Below, in pieces: positions 49,221 through 57,110 of a DNA stretch of 64,000 nucleotides. The position numbers and the translations under genes are program-made. The notes under the pieces were generated by a model. That model saw only the letters and a list, made by a program, of their open reading frames with translations. It had not been told where the DNA came from and ran no database searches. Each line of letters begins with the position of its first letter. Position 1 is the first letter of the stretch. The stretch spans positions 496,001-560,000 of the forward strand of contig NZ_JAMJWC010000001.1 in NCBI RefSeq assembly GCF_023554555.1, read 5' to 3'. The stretch comes from Sphingobacterium sp. lm-10 (GTDB lineage Bacteria; Bacteroidota; Bacteroidia; Sphingobacteriales; Sphingobacteriaceae).

Positions 49221-49276
49221 CCCTAGCTCTGTAATAGCTGTAATTAGAGATTACATCTATTATAGAGCTAGGGTTT
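49221..49276 (+). terminator. Long imperfect hairpin after dehydrogenase 1
   Basis: Arms at 49221-49244 and 49250-49273 pair over 24 positions with two mismatches around a TAGAG loop, followed by TTT. The stem begins CCCTAGCTCT and closes AGAGCTAGGG. It is unusually long for a terminator and may also act on the minus strand. Confidence 0.6.
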
Positions 49277-49311
49277 AAACATGGCAGGCAGATAATTTGC
49301 GGCCTATCTAT

Positions 49312-49325
49312 TTACCATTTGGTAA
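49312..49325. promoter_or_regulatory. Candidate Crp-like operator, copy 1
   Basis: TTACCATTTGGTAA: perfect 6-bp arms TTACCA/TGGTAA with a 2-bp centre. It ends 33 bp before the Crp/Fnr-like gene and recurs at 49938, suggesting autoregulation. Confidence 0.55.
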
Positions 49326-49358
49326 CTGTCATGTGGATAGGAAGAGATATATTTCGCC

Positions 49359-49928
49359 ATGAATACATTAATCGATTTTATTCTACAATTTGGCCAGCTA
49401 AACAAGCAGCAGATTGATTTTATTTTGAGTAAAGCCAAAGTCCTTGAGTTTAAAAAAGAGGCGTATTTCTCCGAAGGGGGCAAAATACCAAAGTATTTGG
49501 GCTTCGTACTGGAAGGTGTTTTTCGCTTTTGCTATTATAACAACAAGGGGGAGGAGATTACCAATTACTTTATCGATGAGGGCAACTTTGTGGTAGATAA
49601 CCAGAAATTTGAGAGTCAGATTGCCGCTTCCGAATACATTCAGGCGGTTACAAACTGTACAGTGATCACGTTCACCAAAAAAGACTGGGATGAAATATCT
49701 AATACCATTATTGGTTTTCCACTGATTCAAGCCAACATTGTCAAAAAATGTTTGACGACAGCGATGGAGCGTAGAAGTCCTTTAGTGTCGGATGATGCTA
49801 CTACACGTTATTTATCTTTTATGGCTGCTTTTCCTGCGCTACTTAATCGCATACCTTTATCCTATGTGGCGTCCTATCTGGGGATTACGCAGCAATCCCT
49901 AAGTCGAATTCGAAAAAACATGCGATAA
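49359..49928 (+). CDS. Crp/Fnr-family transcriptional regulator
   Basis: A 189-residue regulator. Residues 15-115 form a cyclic-nucleotide-binding-like beta-roll (YFSEGGKIPKYLGFVLEGVFRF), but the phosphate-binding arginine block of true CRP is not evident. The C-terminal helix-turn-helix is short and reads IPLSYVASYLGITQQSLSRIRK. Such proteins are common in Bacteroidota, and their ligands are mostly unknown. A palindrome TTACCA-TT-TGGTAA precedes the gene, and a near-identical one follows it before the next dehydrogenase, so it probably controls both genes. Confidence 0.88.
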   Translation: MNTLIDFILQFGQLNKQQIDFILSKAKVLEFKKEAYFSEGGKIPKYLGFVLEGVFRFCYYNNKGEEITNYFIDEGNFVVDNQKFESQIAASEYIQAVTNCTVITFTKKDWDEISNTIIGFPLIQANIVKKCLTTAMERRSPLVSDDATTRYLSFMAAFPALLNRIPLSYVASYLGITQQSLSRIRKNMR

Positions 49929-49937
49929 ATTTACTTT

Positions 49938-49951
49938 TTACCATATGGTAA
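49938..49951. promoter_or_regulatory. Candidate Crp-like operator, copy 2
   Basis: TTACCATATGGTAA: a perfect 14-bp palindrome with the same arms as the site at 49312, lying 56 bp before dehydrogenase 2. Confidence 0.55.
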
Positions 49952-50007
49952 ATGCTATTTTCTGTGTCTTACTCATATTTGTTTCATTCATTTAAAACAT
50001 TAAAAAG

Positions 50008-50871
50008 ATGAGAAAGAAAGTAGTAATAATAACAGGAACAAATAGTGGTTTTGGCTGGCTTACCGCGCATAGTGTCGCAGCTTTAGGCCATCAAGTCTAT
50101 GCAACCATGCGGGATACAAAAGGTAAGAATGCAGACAAAGCGAATACCTTATCTCAACTAGAAAACGTAACGGTATTAGATGTCACACTCACGAATGAGG
50201 AGAGTGTGAAGGAAGCCATTAATACCATCTTATCCAAAGAAACAACCATTGATGTATTGGTCAATAATGCCGGTTTTTCGATGAATGGTTTGACGGAAAG
50301 TTTTACAACTGCTGATCTACAAACATTGTTTGATATCAACGTTTTCGCACCGTGGAGACTGATCAAGCAGGTATTGCCTACTATGCGCAAGCAATCGGCG
50401 GGTTTAATTATCAATGTTACCAGCGGATTTGGCCGGGTTTCCTTTCCATTCGCTACGATGTACAGCGCATCTAAGTTTGCTTTAGAAGGGATAAGTGAGG
50501 GCTTGCATTACGAAGTGAGACCTTTAGGTGTAGATGTTGCCATCTTGCAGCCAGGTGCCTTCCCGACGGAGATGGCACAGAAAAACAATCCAGCTTCGGA
50601 TGTTTCTGTCTACGAAGGTTATAGCGCTATTGCAGAGATTCCGGCAAAGATGATGGCTACGCTTGGCGGATTGATCGAAACGAATCAACCCAATCCGCAA
50701 GATGTCGCGGACGCGGTGGTCAAATTGATCGGTTCTGAAAGAGGAAAAATACCATTAAGAACGGTGGTAGATCCGATTACCGGAGCACTGATTGAAGCCG
50801 CCAATCAGGCTGTGGAAGTTCAATATCGAAAAGGATTGGAACTTTTTGGAATGGGAGAGTTGTTATACTAG
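50008..50871 (+). CDS. Short-chain dehydrogenase/reductase 2
   Basis: A 287-residue SDR. Motifs are ITGTNSGFGWLTA, NNAGFSMNG, the serine in NVTSGFGR and YSASKFALEG; the extended C-terminus (about 200-287) resembles retinol- or steroid-dehydrogenase-like SDRs. The substrate is unknown. Being directly after the Crp-like regulator and behind a copy of its probable operator, it is the likely target gene. Confidence 0.9.
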   Translation: MRKKVVIITGTNSGFGWLTAHSVAALGHQVYATMRDTKGKNADKANTLSQLENVTVLDVTLTNEESVKEAINTILSKETTIDVLVNNAGFSMNGLTESFTTADLQTLFDINVFAPWRLIKQVLPTMRKQSAGLIINVTSGFGRVSFPFATMYSASKFALEGISEGLHYEVRPLGVDVAILQPGAFPTEMAQKNNPASDVSVYEGYSAIAEIPAKMMATLGGLIETNQPNPQDVADAVVKLIGSERGKIPLRTVVDPITGALIEAANQAVEVQYRKGLELFGMGELLY

Positions 50872-51090
50872 GCAAAATTTGAGATGAAAAGTGTAAGCGA
50901 TGTTTGTTTTCTCGGCTTGGTTTAAACCTTTTCCCTTTTCCTTGTTAATTAACAATTTCATACCCATGTAGCAATATTTAGGCACCTTGCACTTCTTTAT
51001 TGCCATTATTTGTTTCCTGTCATAATAAGATTATTAGTTGGGTGAATCATTGGAAATACCTTAAATTTAAGTGGTAAATTAAAACGTAGT

Positions 51091-51846
51091 ATGATGTCTA
51101 AATTAGATAATAAAGTAGCTATTGTGACTGGTGGTGGCTCGGGTATTGGCCAAGCCATAGCAGAACTCTTCGCTGCTAGCGGAGCAAAGGTCGTTGTTTC
51201 AGATATTAATGAAGAAAATGGTAATTCTGTGGTCGATAAGATTAAGTTGGCTGGTGGAGATGCTATTTTCGTAAAATCAGATTCATCGAGCGCCGAGGAT
51301 AATAAAAATCTCGTGGCGACTACCGTCGAGCATTACGGCAGATTGGATATTGCCTGTAACAATGCAGGTATTGGCGGGCCGGCAGCACTCGCAGGAGAGT
51401 ACGATATTGAAGCATGGAACAAAGTCATTAATGTGAATTTGAATGGCGTATTCTACGGATGTCGCTATCAATTAGAACAAATGGTTAAAAATGGAGGTGG
51501 AAATATTATCAATATGGCATCTGTCCACGGCACGGTAGCTGCACCGATGAGTAGCGCCTATACCGCTACAAAACATGCGGTAGTTGGCCTGACAAAAAAT
51601 ATTGCAGCTGAGTATGCGACACAAAATATTCGATGTAATGCCGTAGGTCCAGGTTATATATTGACACCCTTATTGGAAAATAATTTGACACCCGAAATGC
51701 GAGATGCGATTGCTGCTAAGGCACCCATGAACAGACTGGGAAGTGCGGACGAAATCGCTAAGCTAGTGCTGTTCTTAAGCTCAGACGATGCTTCTTTTGT
51801 GACAGGCGCATATTACATCGCTGATGGTGGTTACACGGTAGTGTAA
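51091..51846 (+). CDS. Short-chain dehydrogenase/reductase 3
   Basis: A 251-residue classical SDR resembling glucose-1-dehydrogenase or 3-oxoacyl-reductase types. Motifs are VTGGGSGIGQAIA, NNAGIGG, NMASVHG, YTATKHAVVGL and the closing YYIADGGYTVV. An ATG one codon later is an alternative start. Upstream there is a half-site GTGGTAAA but no full palindrome of the kind seen at 49312. The gene ends at a clear terminator. Confidence 0.92.
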   Translation: MMSKLDNKVAIVTGGGSGIGQAIAELFAASGAKVVVSDINEENGNSVVDKIKLAGGDAIFVKSDSSSAEDNKNLVATTVEHYGRLDIACNNAGIGGPAALAGEYDIEAWNKVINVNLNGVFYGCRYQLEQMVKNGGGNIINMASVHGTVAAPMSSAYTATKHAVVGLTKNIAAEYATQNIRCNAVGPGYILTPLLENNLTPEMRDAIAAKAPMNRLGSADEIAKLVLFLSSDDASFVTGAYYIADGGYTVV

Positions 51847-51867
51847 GTCTATTTTTAAAAAACAAAG

Positions 51868-51900
51868 CAAAGCCGATCCTTCTGGATCGGCTTTGTCTGT
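51868..51900 (+). terminator. Rho-independent terminator after dehydrogenase 3
   Basis: Perfect 12-bp stem (CAAAGCCGATCC / GGATCGGCTTTG) with a TTCT loop. The T tract after it is short, and the mirrored A-rich left side would serve the opposite strand, so it may be bidirectional towards the araR gene end. Confidence 0.8.
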
Positions 51901-51965
51901 TATTAATTTTATCAACGCTTTCAACTATATCACCCCTCTAAACTATATATAGACTTAAATAAAAA

Positions 51966-52658
51966 CTACAGCTGCGTCACGAAATGTAGAAAGGAGGAAA
52001 CCTTTTCCTTATACATATCACGATTCAATACGTAATAATGTGCACCGCGTTTGGAGCCATCTTTATCCTTGTCGGATTGTTTCAAGAGTAATCCTGTGGA
52101 TCGTAGTTTACGCATAAAATTGGGTCTGTCCAATTCCACATTATACACCTGCTCAAAGAGCGATGCGATTTGAGGGATGGTGAATCGCTCTGGCAGCAAC
52201 TCAAACAGAATTGGATGCAAAGCCGCCTTATAACGCAAATGCTCTTTGGCGGCTTTGACCATGGTATCGTGATCGAAGATCAAATCGGGTAGGCGATTTA
52301 AGGATACCCACTCCGCTTTATAGTCTTTGCTTAACTGATTTTCGTATTTTCCGATGTCGATAAGTGCGTAATAGGCAATACTAACCGTACGTGCAATAGG
52401 ATCTCGCTTCGGCTCGCCGAATACCTGAAACTGCTCCATGTAAATGTCTTTCAAGCCAGTTAAGTAGGTCAAAATCCGGGATGCAGCATCGTCAGGATTT
52501 TCATGCTCTTGCACAAAACCGCCCATTAGACTCCACTTTCCTTTCTCCGGCAGCATCCCACGTTCTATAATCAATAGTTTGAGGGATCTGCCATCAAAAC
52601 CGAAAATAATACAATCTACTGCCAATAGTAGGCGAGAATGTTCATTATATGCACTCAT
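51966..52658 (-). CDS. araR: AraR, NUDIX-type (NrtR family) arabinose repressor
   Basis: A 230-residue regulator. Residues 8-145 are a NUDIX-fold domain that has lost a canonical catalytic Nudix box (GGFVQEHENPDDAASRILTYLTG) and in this family senses a ligand. Residues 150-225 are a winged helix of NrtR type (FTIPQIASLFEQVYNVELDRPNFMRKL). In Bacteroides thetaiotaomicron an NrtR-family AraR represses arabinose genes and responds to L-arabinose. Here the gene sits directly beside araA with the same strand. Inverted repeats before araB and before this gene are candidate operators. Confidence 0.88.
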   Translation of the reverse strand: MSAYNEHSRLLLAVDCIIFGFDGRSLKLLIIERGMLPEKGKWSLMGGFVQEHENPDDAASRILTYLTGLKDIYMEQFQVFGEPKRDPIARTVSIAYYALIDIGKYENQLSKDYKAEWVSLNRLPDLIFDHDTMVKAAKEHLRYKAALHPILFELLPERFTIPQIASLFEQVYNVELDRPNFMRKLRSTGLLLKQSDKDKDGSKRGAHYYVLNRDMYKEKVSSFLHFVTQL

Positions 52659-52663
52659 ATCCT

Positions 52664-52684
52664 ATTTGTAATTACATGACAAAT
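52664..52684. promoter_or_regulatory. Candidate AraR site before araR
   Basis: ATTTGT and ACAAAT arms separated by 9 bp, sharing the half-site ATGACAAATT with the clearer palindrome before araB at 56780. It lies 5 bp before the araR start on the minus strand, fitting autoregulation. Confidence 0.35.
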
Positions 52685-52726
52685 TTGCCTAGAAAATCAG
52701 ACGTCCACAAATAAATAGACCAATTT

Positions 52727-54226
52727 CTACGGCTTCATTTTGTAGGCTAGTTCTCCCCAAAGCAATTCTTTTTCAAATGCTCTGAGGTTAGTGTCCTCAT
52801 CAATGATGACACACTCAATATTGGCTATCTTTGCAAAATCATGGAAGTATTCTGGTGTTAGATTTTGGCTATAGACCGTATGATGGGCGCCACCTGCATA
52901 GATCCAGGCAGAACAACCCGTTTTCATGTCGGGTTTTGGTTCCCACAGTACGCGTGCTACCGGTAATTTCGGTAGGTCGTTTTCAAATTCTTTTGCTTCG
53001 ACCGTGTTTACGACCAAGCGAAAGCGATCGCCCATATCCACTAGGCTTGCGTTTAATGCGTCGCCGCCTTTAGCATTAAAAACCAGTCGGGCAGGATCGT
53101 CTTTACCGCCAATACCTAGGGGATGTACCTCTAAGCTCGGCTTATCTGCCGATAGTACTGGATCTACCTCCAACATATGGGCACCTAGTACCATGCTGTT
53201 GTTCGGATCCAGATGATAGGTGTAATCTTCCATAAATGCACTTCCGCCTTCCATACCGGCAGACATCACCTTTGCCGCACGAACCAATGCAGCGGTTTTC
53301 CAATCGCCTTCTCCGGCGTAGCCGAAACCAGCCTGCATCAAACGTTGCGTGGCAATGCCTGGAAGCTGTTTCATTCCGTGCAAATCCTCAAAAGTATTGG
53401 AGAAGCCTTTGAATTCACCTTCCTCCAGAAAGGCTTTTAGTCCGATCTCGATTTGTGCCGCATCGCGTACGTTGTCGTAGTTCGCACCGCCTTTTTGCAC
53501 ATCATCTTCCATGTGATAGGCGTTTTCATATTCCGTGAGGAGTTCGTCTACTTGCACATCATTTACAGCATTTATTTTTGCAACCAAATCTCCTACTGCG
53601 TAGGTATTCACCGAAAAGCCAAATTGTGCCTCTGCCGAGACTTTGTCGCCATCTGTTACGGCGACAAAACGCATATTATCGCCAAAACGAGCAAATTTAG
53701 CGCCTTGCCAGTCATTCCATGCAGACGCTGCACGCGACCACACATTGATCTGTTGAACCACTTCTTCGTCTTTCCAGTATCCGGTCACCACCTTGCGAGC
53801 AATGCCTAATTTAGAGACAATATGACCAAACTCGCGATCGCCATGAGCACTTTGGTTGAGGTTCATAAAGTCCATGTCGATCGTAGACCACGGAATATCG
53901 CGGTTGTATTGCGTATGCAGATGTAATAAAGGTTTGTTTAAAATCTTTAAACCGCGGATCCACATTTTCGCAGGCGAAAAGGTGTGCATCCAGGCAATAA
54001 TCCCGACACAATTGTTGGCGTAATTCGCCGCGGCAATGGTTTCATAGATTTCTTCCGATGACTTTACGATGGGTTTGAATACCACACGTACTGGAATCTC
54101 CGCGCTTTGATCCAGGTATTTCGCGATTTCTTCGGCATGAGTAGCGGCTAGCTTCAAGGTTTCTTCTCCGTAGAGGCTTTGGCTGCCGGTCACAAACCAT
54201 ACCTCCAATTCATTTAAGTTAATCAT
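52727..54226 (-). CDS. araA: L-arabinose isomerase
   Basis: A 499-residue cytoplasmic enzyme that converts L-arabinose to L-ribulose with Mn2+. It matches the AraA family from start ([18 protein letters not shown]) to end, with [36 protein letters not shown], the metal-binding glutamate region [12 protein letters not shown] and HMLEVDP, and [10 protein letters not shown]. Length is as expected. It is the last gene of the araB-araD-araA order, but a repeat-filled 150-bp gap separates it from araD. Confidence 0.97.
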   Translation of the reverse strand: MINLNELEVWFVTGSQSLYGEETLKLAATHAEEIAKYLDQSAEIPVRVVFKPIVKSSEEIYETIAAANYANNCVGIIAWMHTFSPAKMWIRGLKILNKPLLHLHTQYNRDIPWSTIDMDFMNLNQSAHGDREFGHIVSKLGIARKVVTGYWKDEEVVQQINVWSRAASAWNDWQGAKFARFGDNMRFVAVTDGDKVSAEAQFGFSVNTYAVGDLVAKINAVNDVQVDELLTEYENAYHMEDDVQKGGANYDNVRDAAQIEIGLKAFLEEGEFKGFSNTFEDLHGMKQLPGIATQRLMQAGFGYAGEGDWKTAALVRAAKVMSAGMEGGSAFMEDYTYHLDPNNSMVLGAHMLEVDPVLSADKPSLEVHPLGIGGKDDPARLVFNAKGGDALNASLVDMGDRFRLVVNTVEAKEFENDLPKLPVARVLWEPKPDMKTGCSAWIYAGGAHHTVYSQNLTPEYFHDFAKIANIECVIIDEDTNLRAFEKELLWGELAYKMKP

Positions 54227-54256
54227 ATAGCGTATTTATATTTATAAGGTTATTTT

Positions 54257-54375
54257 ATATCTAACATCCCACATCCCACATCCCACATCTTACTACTCAT
54301 ATCTAACTACTCAATACTAATATCTAAATACTTAGTACTAATATCTCACATCTCACTACTAACATCTCACATCTC
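54257..54375 (-). repeat. Run of 17 in-phase 7-bp repeats between araD and araA
   Basis: On the plus strand the segment divides without a gap into 17 heptamers of the form A-N-[AT]-[AT]-C-[TC]-N: ATATCTA, then three copies of ACATCCC, ACATCTT, ACTACTC, ATATCTA, ACTACTC, AATACTA, ATATCTA, AATACTT, AGTACTA, ATATCTC, ACATCTC, ACTACTA and two copies of ACATCTC. A further degenerate unit overlaps the araD stop. On the coding strand each unit reads roughly (T/G/A)AG followed by four bases, so the transcript carries regularly spaced UAG/GAG triplets. There is no insertion or deletion in 119 bp although the units vary. Confidence 0.9.
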
Positions 54376-54376
54376 C

Positions 54377-55078
54377 CTACTGTCCATAGTACGAATCTGG
54401 CCCATGTTTACGTTCGAAATGTTTTTTGATGAGTGCCTCTTTCATTCGAGGTGCGTTCGGTTGTATTTGTTCGGTGAATAAAGCCATCTTGGCAACATAT
54501 TCCAACACAGCGCTATTGTATACGGCTTTATCACCCGTTTTTCCCCAGGTAAAAGGCGCATGGTTGGCCACTAGAGTCATTTCTACCTCTTCGTAATCTA
54601 GTCCCAAACGTTCAAAGTGGTTTAAAATTTGAAATCCGGTTTCATATTCATAATTACCAGCTATCATATCATCTTCCATGGGAGGAGCGCAGGGAATGTC
54701 GGTCGTTAGATGATCCGCATGGGTCGTGCCGTAAAGTGGAATGTCGCGCTGACTTTGTGCCCAGGCGGTCGCATATTGAGAATGTGTATGCACGATTCCA
54801 CCAATCTTAGGCCAATGTTTGTAAAGCACAGCGTGAGTTTTGGTGTCGGACGAAGGTCTTAAATCTCCCGATACGACCTCTCCATCAAAATTTACAATCA
54901 CCATATCTTCCGGCCGCAATTGCGGATAATCTACTCCACTGGGCTTAATCGCAAAAACGCCTTGCTCGTGATCTGCTACGCTGGCATTTCCAAACGTGAA
55001 AAGCACTAAACCTAGCTCTGGCAATCGCATATTGGCGGCATAAGCTTCGGCTTTTATACGGTTGTATGTTGTACTCAT
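54377..55078 (-). CDS. araD: L-ribulose-5-phosphate 4-epimerase
   Basis: A 233-residue zinc-dependent class II aldolase-family enzyme that converts L-ribulose-5-phosphate to D-xylulose-5-phosphate. Motifs include FTFGNASVAD, the phosphate site KPSGVDY, SSDTKTHAVLYK, the zinc histidines in IVHTHSQYATAWAQ, and a further zinc region around NHAPFTWG. Length is normal. It starts 5 bp after araB and ends inside the first degenerate unit of the heptamer repeat. Confidence 0.96.
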   Translation of the reverse strand: MSTTYNRIKAEAYAANMRLPELGLVLFTFGNASVADHEQGVFAIKPSGVDYPQLRPEDMVIVNFDGEVVSGDLRPSSDTKTHAVLYKHWPKIGGIVHTHSQYATAWAQSQRDIPLYGTTHADHLTTDIPCAPPMEDDMIAGNYEYETGFQILNHFERLGLDYEEVEMTLVANHAPFTWGKTGDKAVYNSAVLEYVAKMALFTEQIQPNAPRMKEALIKKHFERKHGPDSYYGQ

Positions 55079-55083
55079 AGTTC

Positions 55084-56751
55084 TTAGTTTTTGATGAGTC
55101 GTTGCTCCGTGAAATTACCTAGTGCAATGTATTGCGTATAGCGATTGGCATATACCTCGGCACGCGTGGTATCTGGCCTATATTCCTGGTCAAATCCTTG
55201 TCCCATTTGATGCATAGCATCTTCAACACACGGAAATACTCCGGCTACTGTCGCGGCAAACATCGCGGCTCCGATGGCACAGGTTTGTTCCGACTTATGT
55301 ACGCGGATCGGCATGCCAATCACATCTGCCATCATCTGCATCACAAAGGGAGACTTATGGGGGATACCACCCAAAGCAATGATACCCTTGACAGGAATAC
55401 CTTGTTCCACGAATCGATCTACGATCCGCTTAGCTCCGAAGGCCGTCGCTTCTACTAATGCCCTGAAAATATGTGGCGCATCAGAGGCAAGATCCAGGTG
55501 GGCAAATGCGCCCTGTAAAGCTTGGTTGGCATCAGGCGTTCTTCTGCCATTCCACCAATCCAGCGCCAGCTCATCTTCGGCTGTAGGAATTATCTCAGCA
55601 GCTTGCTGACTTAATACAACTAGTACCTTATTTTCTAATTGTTCAACCTGCTCCGCGCTTAATAAATCATGATCTACGCCTATGTTCTTGAGTGGCCATA
55701 AAAGCAATTTTTTGAACCAGGCGTATACATCACCAAAAGCAGACTGACCAGCTTCCAATCCGATCATTCCTGGGATTACAGAGCCATCGACCTGACCACA
55801 GATACCTTGCACTAATTTTCCGGCCATTTCCTGTTGCGGTGCGACCAAAATGTCGCAGGTAGACGTGCCGATAATTTTGCTTAAATAGTACGGCTCAATT
55901 TGACCGCCCACGGCACCCATATGGCAATCAAAGGCGCCAATGCCTACGAATACATCTGTGGATAACCCCAGCTTTTCAGCCCAAGCCGCGCTTAGTTTTC
56001 CGACAGCCTGATCTGCCGTATAGGTTTCCTTTGGTAATTTTTGAATGAAGCCATCCAATAAGGGGTCTAATGACGCGAAGAATTCATTGGGTGGGAATCC
56101 CCCAAATTCCGCTGCCCATAATGACTTATGTCCGGCCGAGCATACACCTCTTTTAATATGGGTGACTTGATCACCACCGCATAGCAAGAATGGTATCCAG
56201 TCACAGTGTTCGACCCACGATTGCATGGCAGCACGTACTTGGCTGTCCTGGCGGAATATTCGGAGCAATTTTGACCAGAACCATTCTGATGAATAAATTC
56301 CGCCAACGTATTGCAAGTAATCTATGTCAAATTGTTTAGCGTGTTCATTGATAGCCGCAGCTTCCTGAATGGCGGTGTGATCTTTCCATAATACAAACAT
56401 AGCATTTGGATTGTCTGCAAACTCGGGTAGCAAGGCAAGGGGCGTTCCGGTGCTATCTACCGCGACTGGTGTAGAACCCGTCGTGTCGACAGAAATTCCC
56501 ACGACCTGTCGGGCGATATCCGGACCACTTTGTTGTACACATCGGCTAATTACATAATCCAGCCCCTCTATATAGTCTAGAGGATGTTGTCTAAACTGAC
56601 TTTTTTTTGGATCGCAGTACAGACCTTGTTTCCAACGTGGGTATTCAAATACAGAAGTGGCTACCTCTTTTCCGTCTGCTGTATCGGCTAATACAGCGCG
56701 GACTGAGTCGGTACCAAAGTCGACTCCAATAACATATTTTGTAAGCATCAT
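55084..56751 (-). CDS. araB: Ribulokinase
   Basis: A 555-residue FGGY-family kinase that phosphorylates L-ribulose. The N-terminal domain starts GVDFGTDSVRAVLAD; the C-terminal domain carries GGIPHKSPFVMQMMADV and the nucleotide-binding CAIGAAMFAATVAG. The ATG at 56751 follows another Met by one codon. It is the first gene of the arabinose operon, with a palindrome at 56780 in the promoter region. Confidence 0.96.
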   Translation of the reverse strand: MMLTKYVIGVDFGTDSVRAVLADTADGKEVATSVFEYPRWKQGLYCDPKKSQFRQHPLDYIEGLDYVISRCVQQSGPDIARQVVGISVDTTGSTPVAVDSTGTPLALLPEFADNPNAMFVLWKDHTAIQEAAAINEHAKQFDIDYLQYVGGIYSSEWFWSKLLRIFRQDSQVRAAMQSWVEHCDWIPFLLCGGDQVTHIKRGVCSAGHKSLWAAEFGGFPPNEFFASLDPLLDGFIQKLPKETYTADQAVGKLSAAWAEKLGLSTDVFVGIGAFDCHMGAVGGQIEPYYLSKIIGTSTCDILVAPQQEMAGKLVQGICGQVDGSVIPGMIGLEAGQSAFGDVYAWFKKLLLWPLKNIGVDHDLLSAEQVEQLENKVLVVLSQQAAEIIPTAEDELALDWWNGRRTPDANQALQGAFAHLDLASDAPHIFRALVEATAFGAKRIVDRFVEQGIPVKGIIALGGIPHKSPFVMQMMADVIGMPIRVHKSEQTCAIGAAMFAATVAGVFPCVEDAMHQMGQGFDQEYRPDTTRAEVYANRYTQYIALGNFTEQRLIKN

Positions 56752-57110
56752 AATTCGATTTCCTCAAATATTATAAAATATTGTCAATATGACAATTAAA
56801 AACATATTATTTTTTTGACAGAGGTACTTTTCTTATAGATGCTTTTGCAATGGGAACTATATACCGGCTATTTATGCCGACTGATGTTCGGATCATTTCT
56901 ACTACTTAAAATTAATAATGTTCGCATTGTGGAGATTTTTATTGACGCTAAGTAGCTTAATATGTAGGTGTTGCGATAATAGATCGCTTTATTCGAGGGA
57001 TCATTATCTGCACGTTAAAATCCGAATAACATAGGGTAATATCAGCGTGAAGCATCCTAAATATACCTACTAACTTGCCCGGCAGCAATTACCATTAAAA
57101 TACGTGAATT
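56752..57110. other. Divergent promoter gap between araB and susC pair 3, 359 bp
   Basis: AT-rich, with no reading frame of note. It holds the palindrome at 56780 near araB and, on the minus strand, a near -7 box AATATTTG at 56765-56772. A second TTTTGACA half-site lies at 56813-56820. Nothing resembling the HTCS-type motif of region 1 is present before susC pair 3. Confidence 0.6.
56780..56796. promoter_or_regulatory. Candidate AraR operator before araB
   Basis: Perfect 7-bp arms ATTGTCA and TGACAAT with a 3-bp centre, ending 28 bp before the araB start and just upstream of a near -7 box (AATATTTG on the minus strand). The position between the two promoter elements fits a repressor site. 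Confidence 0.5.

Noticed and set aside
54257..54375. Heptamer array as a CRISPR
   Set aside because: The units are 7 bp, contiguous and without spacers, and no cas gene is present.
57061..57090. HTCS-type motif before susC pair 3
   Set aside because: ATATACCT is present, but there is no TTTTGG centre and no second C-rich block at 21 bp.
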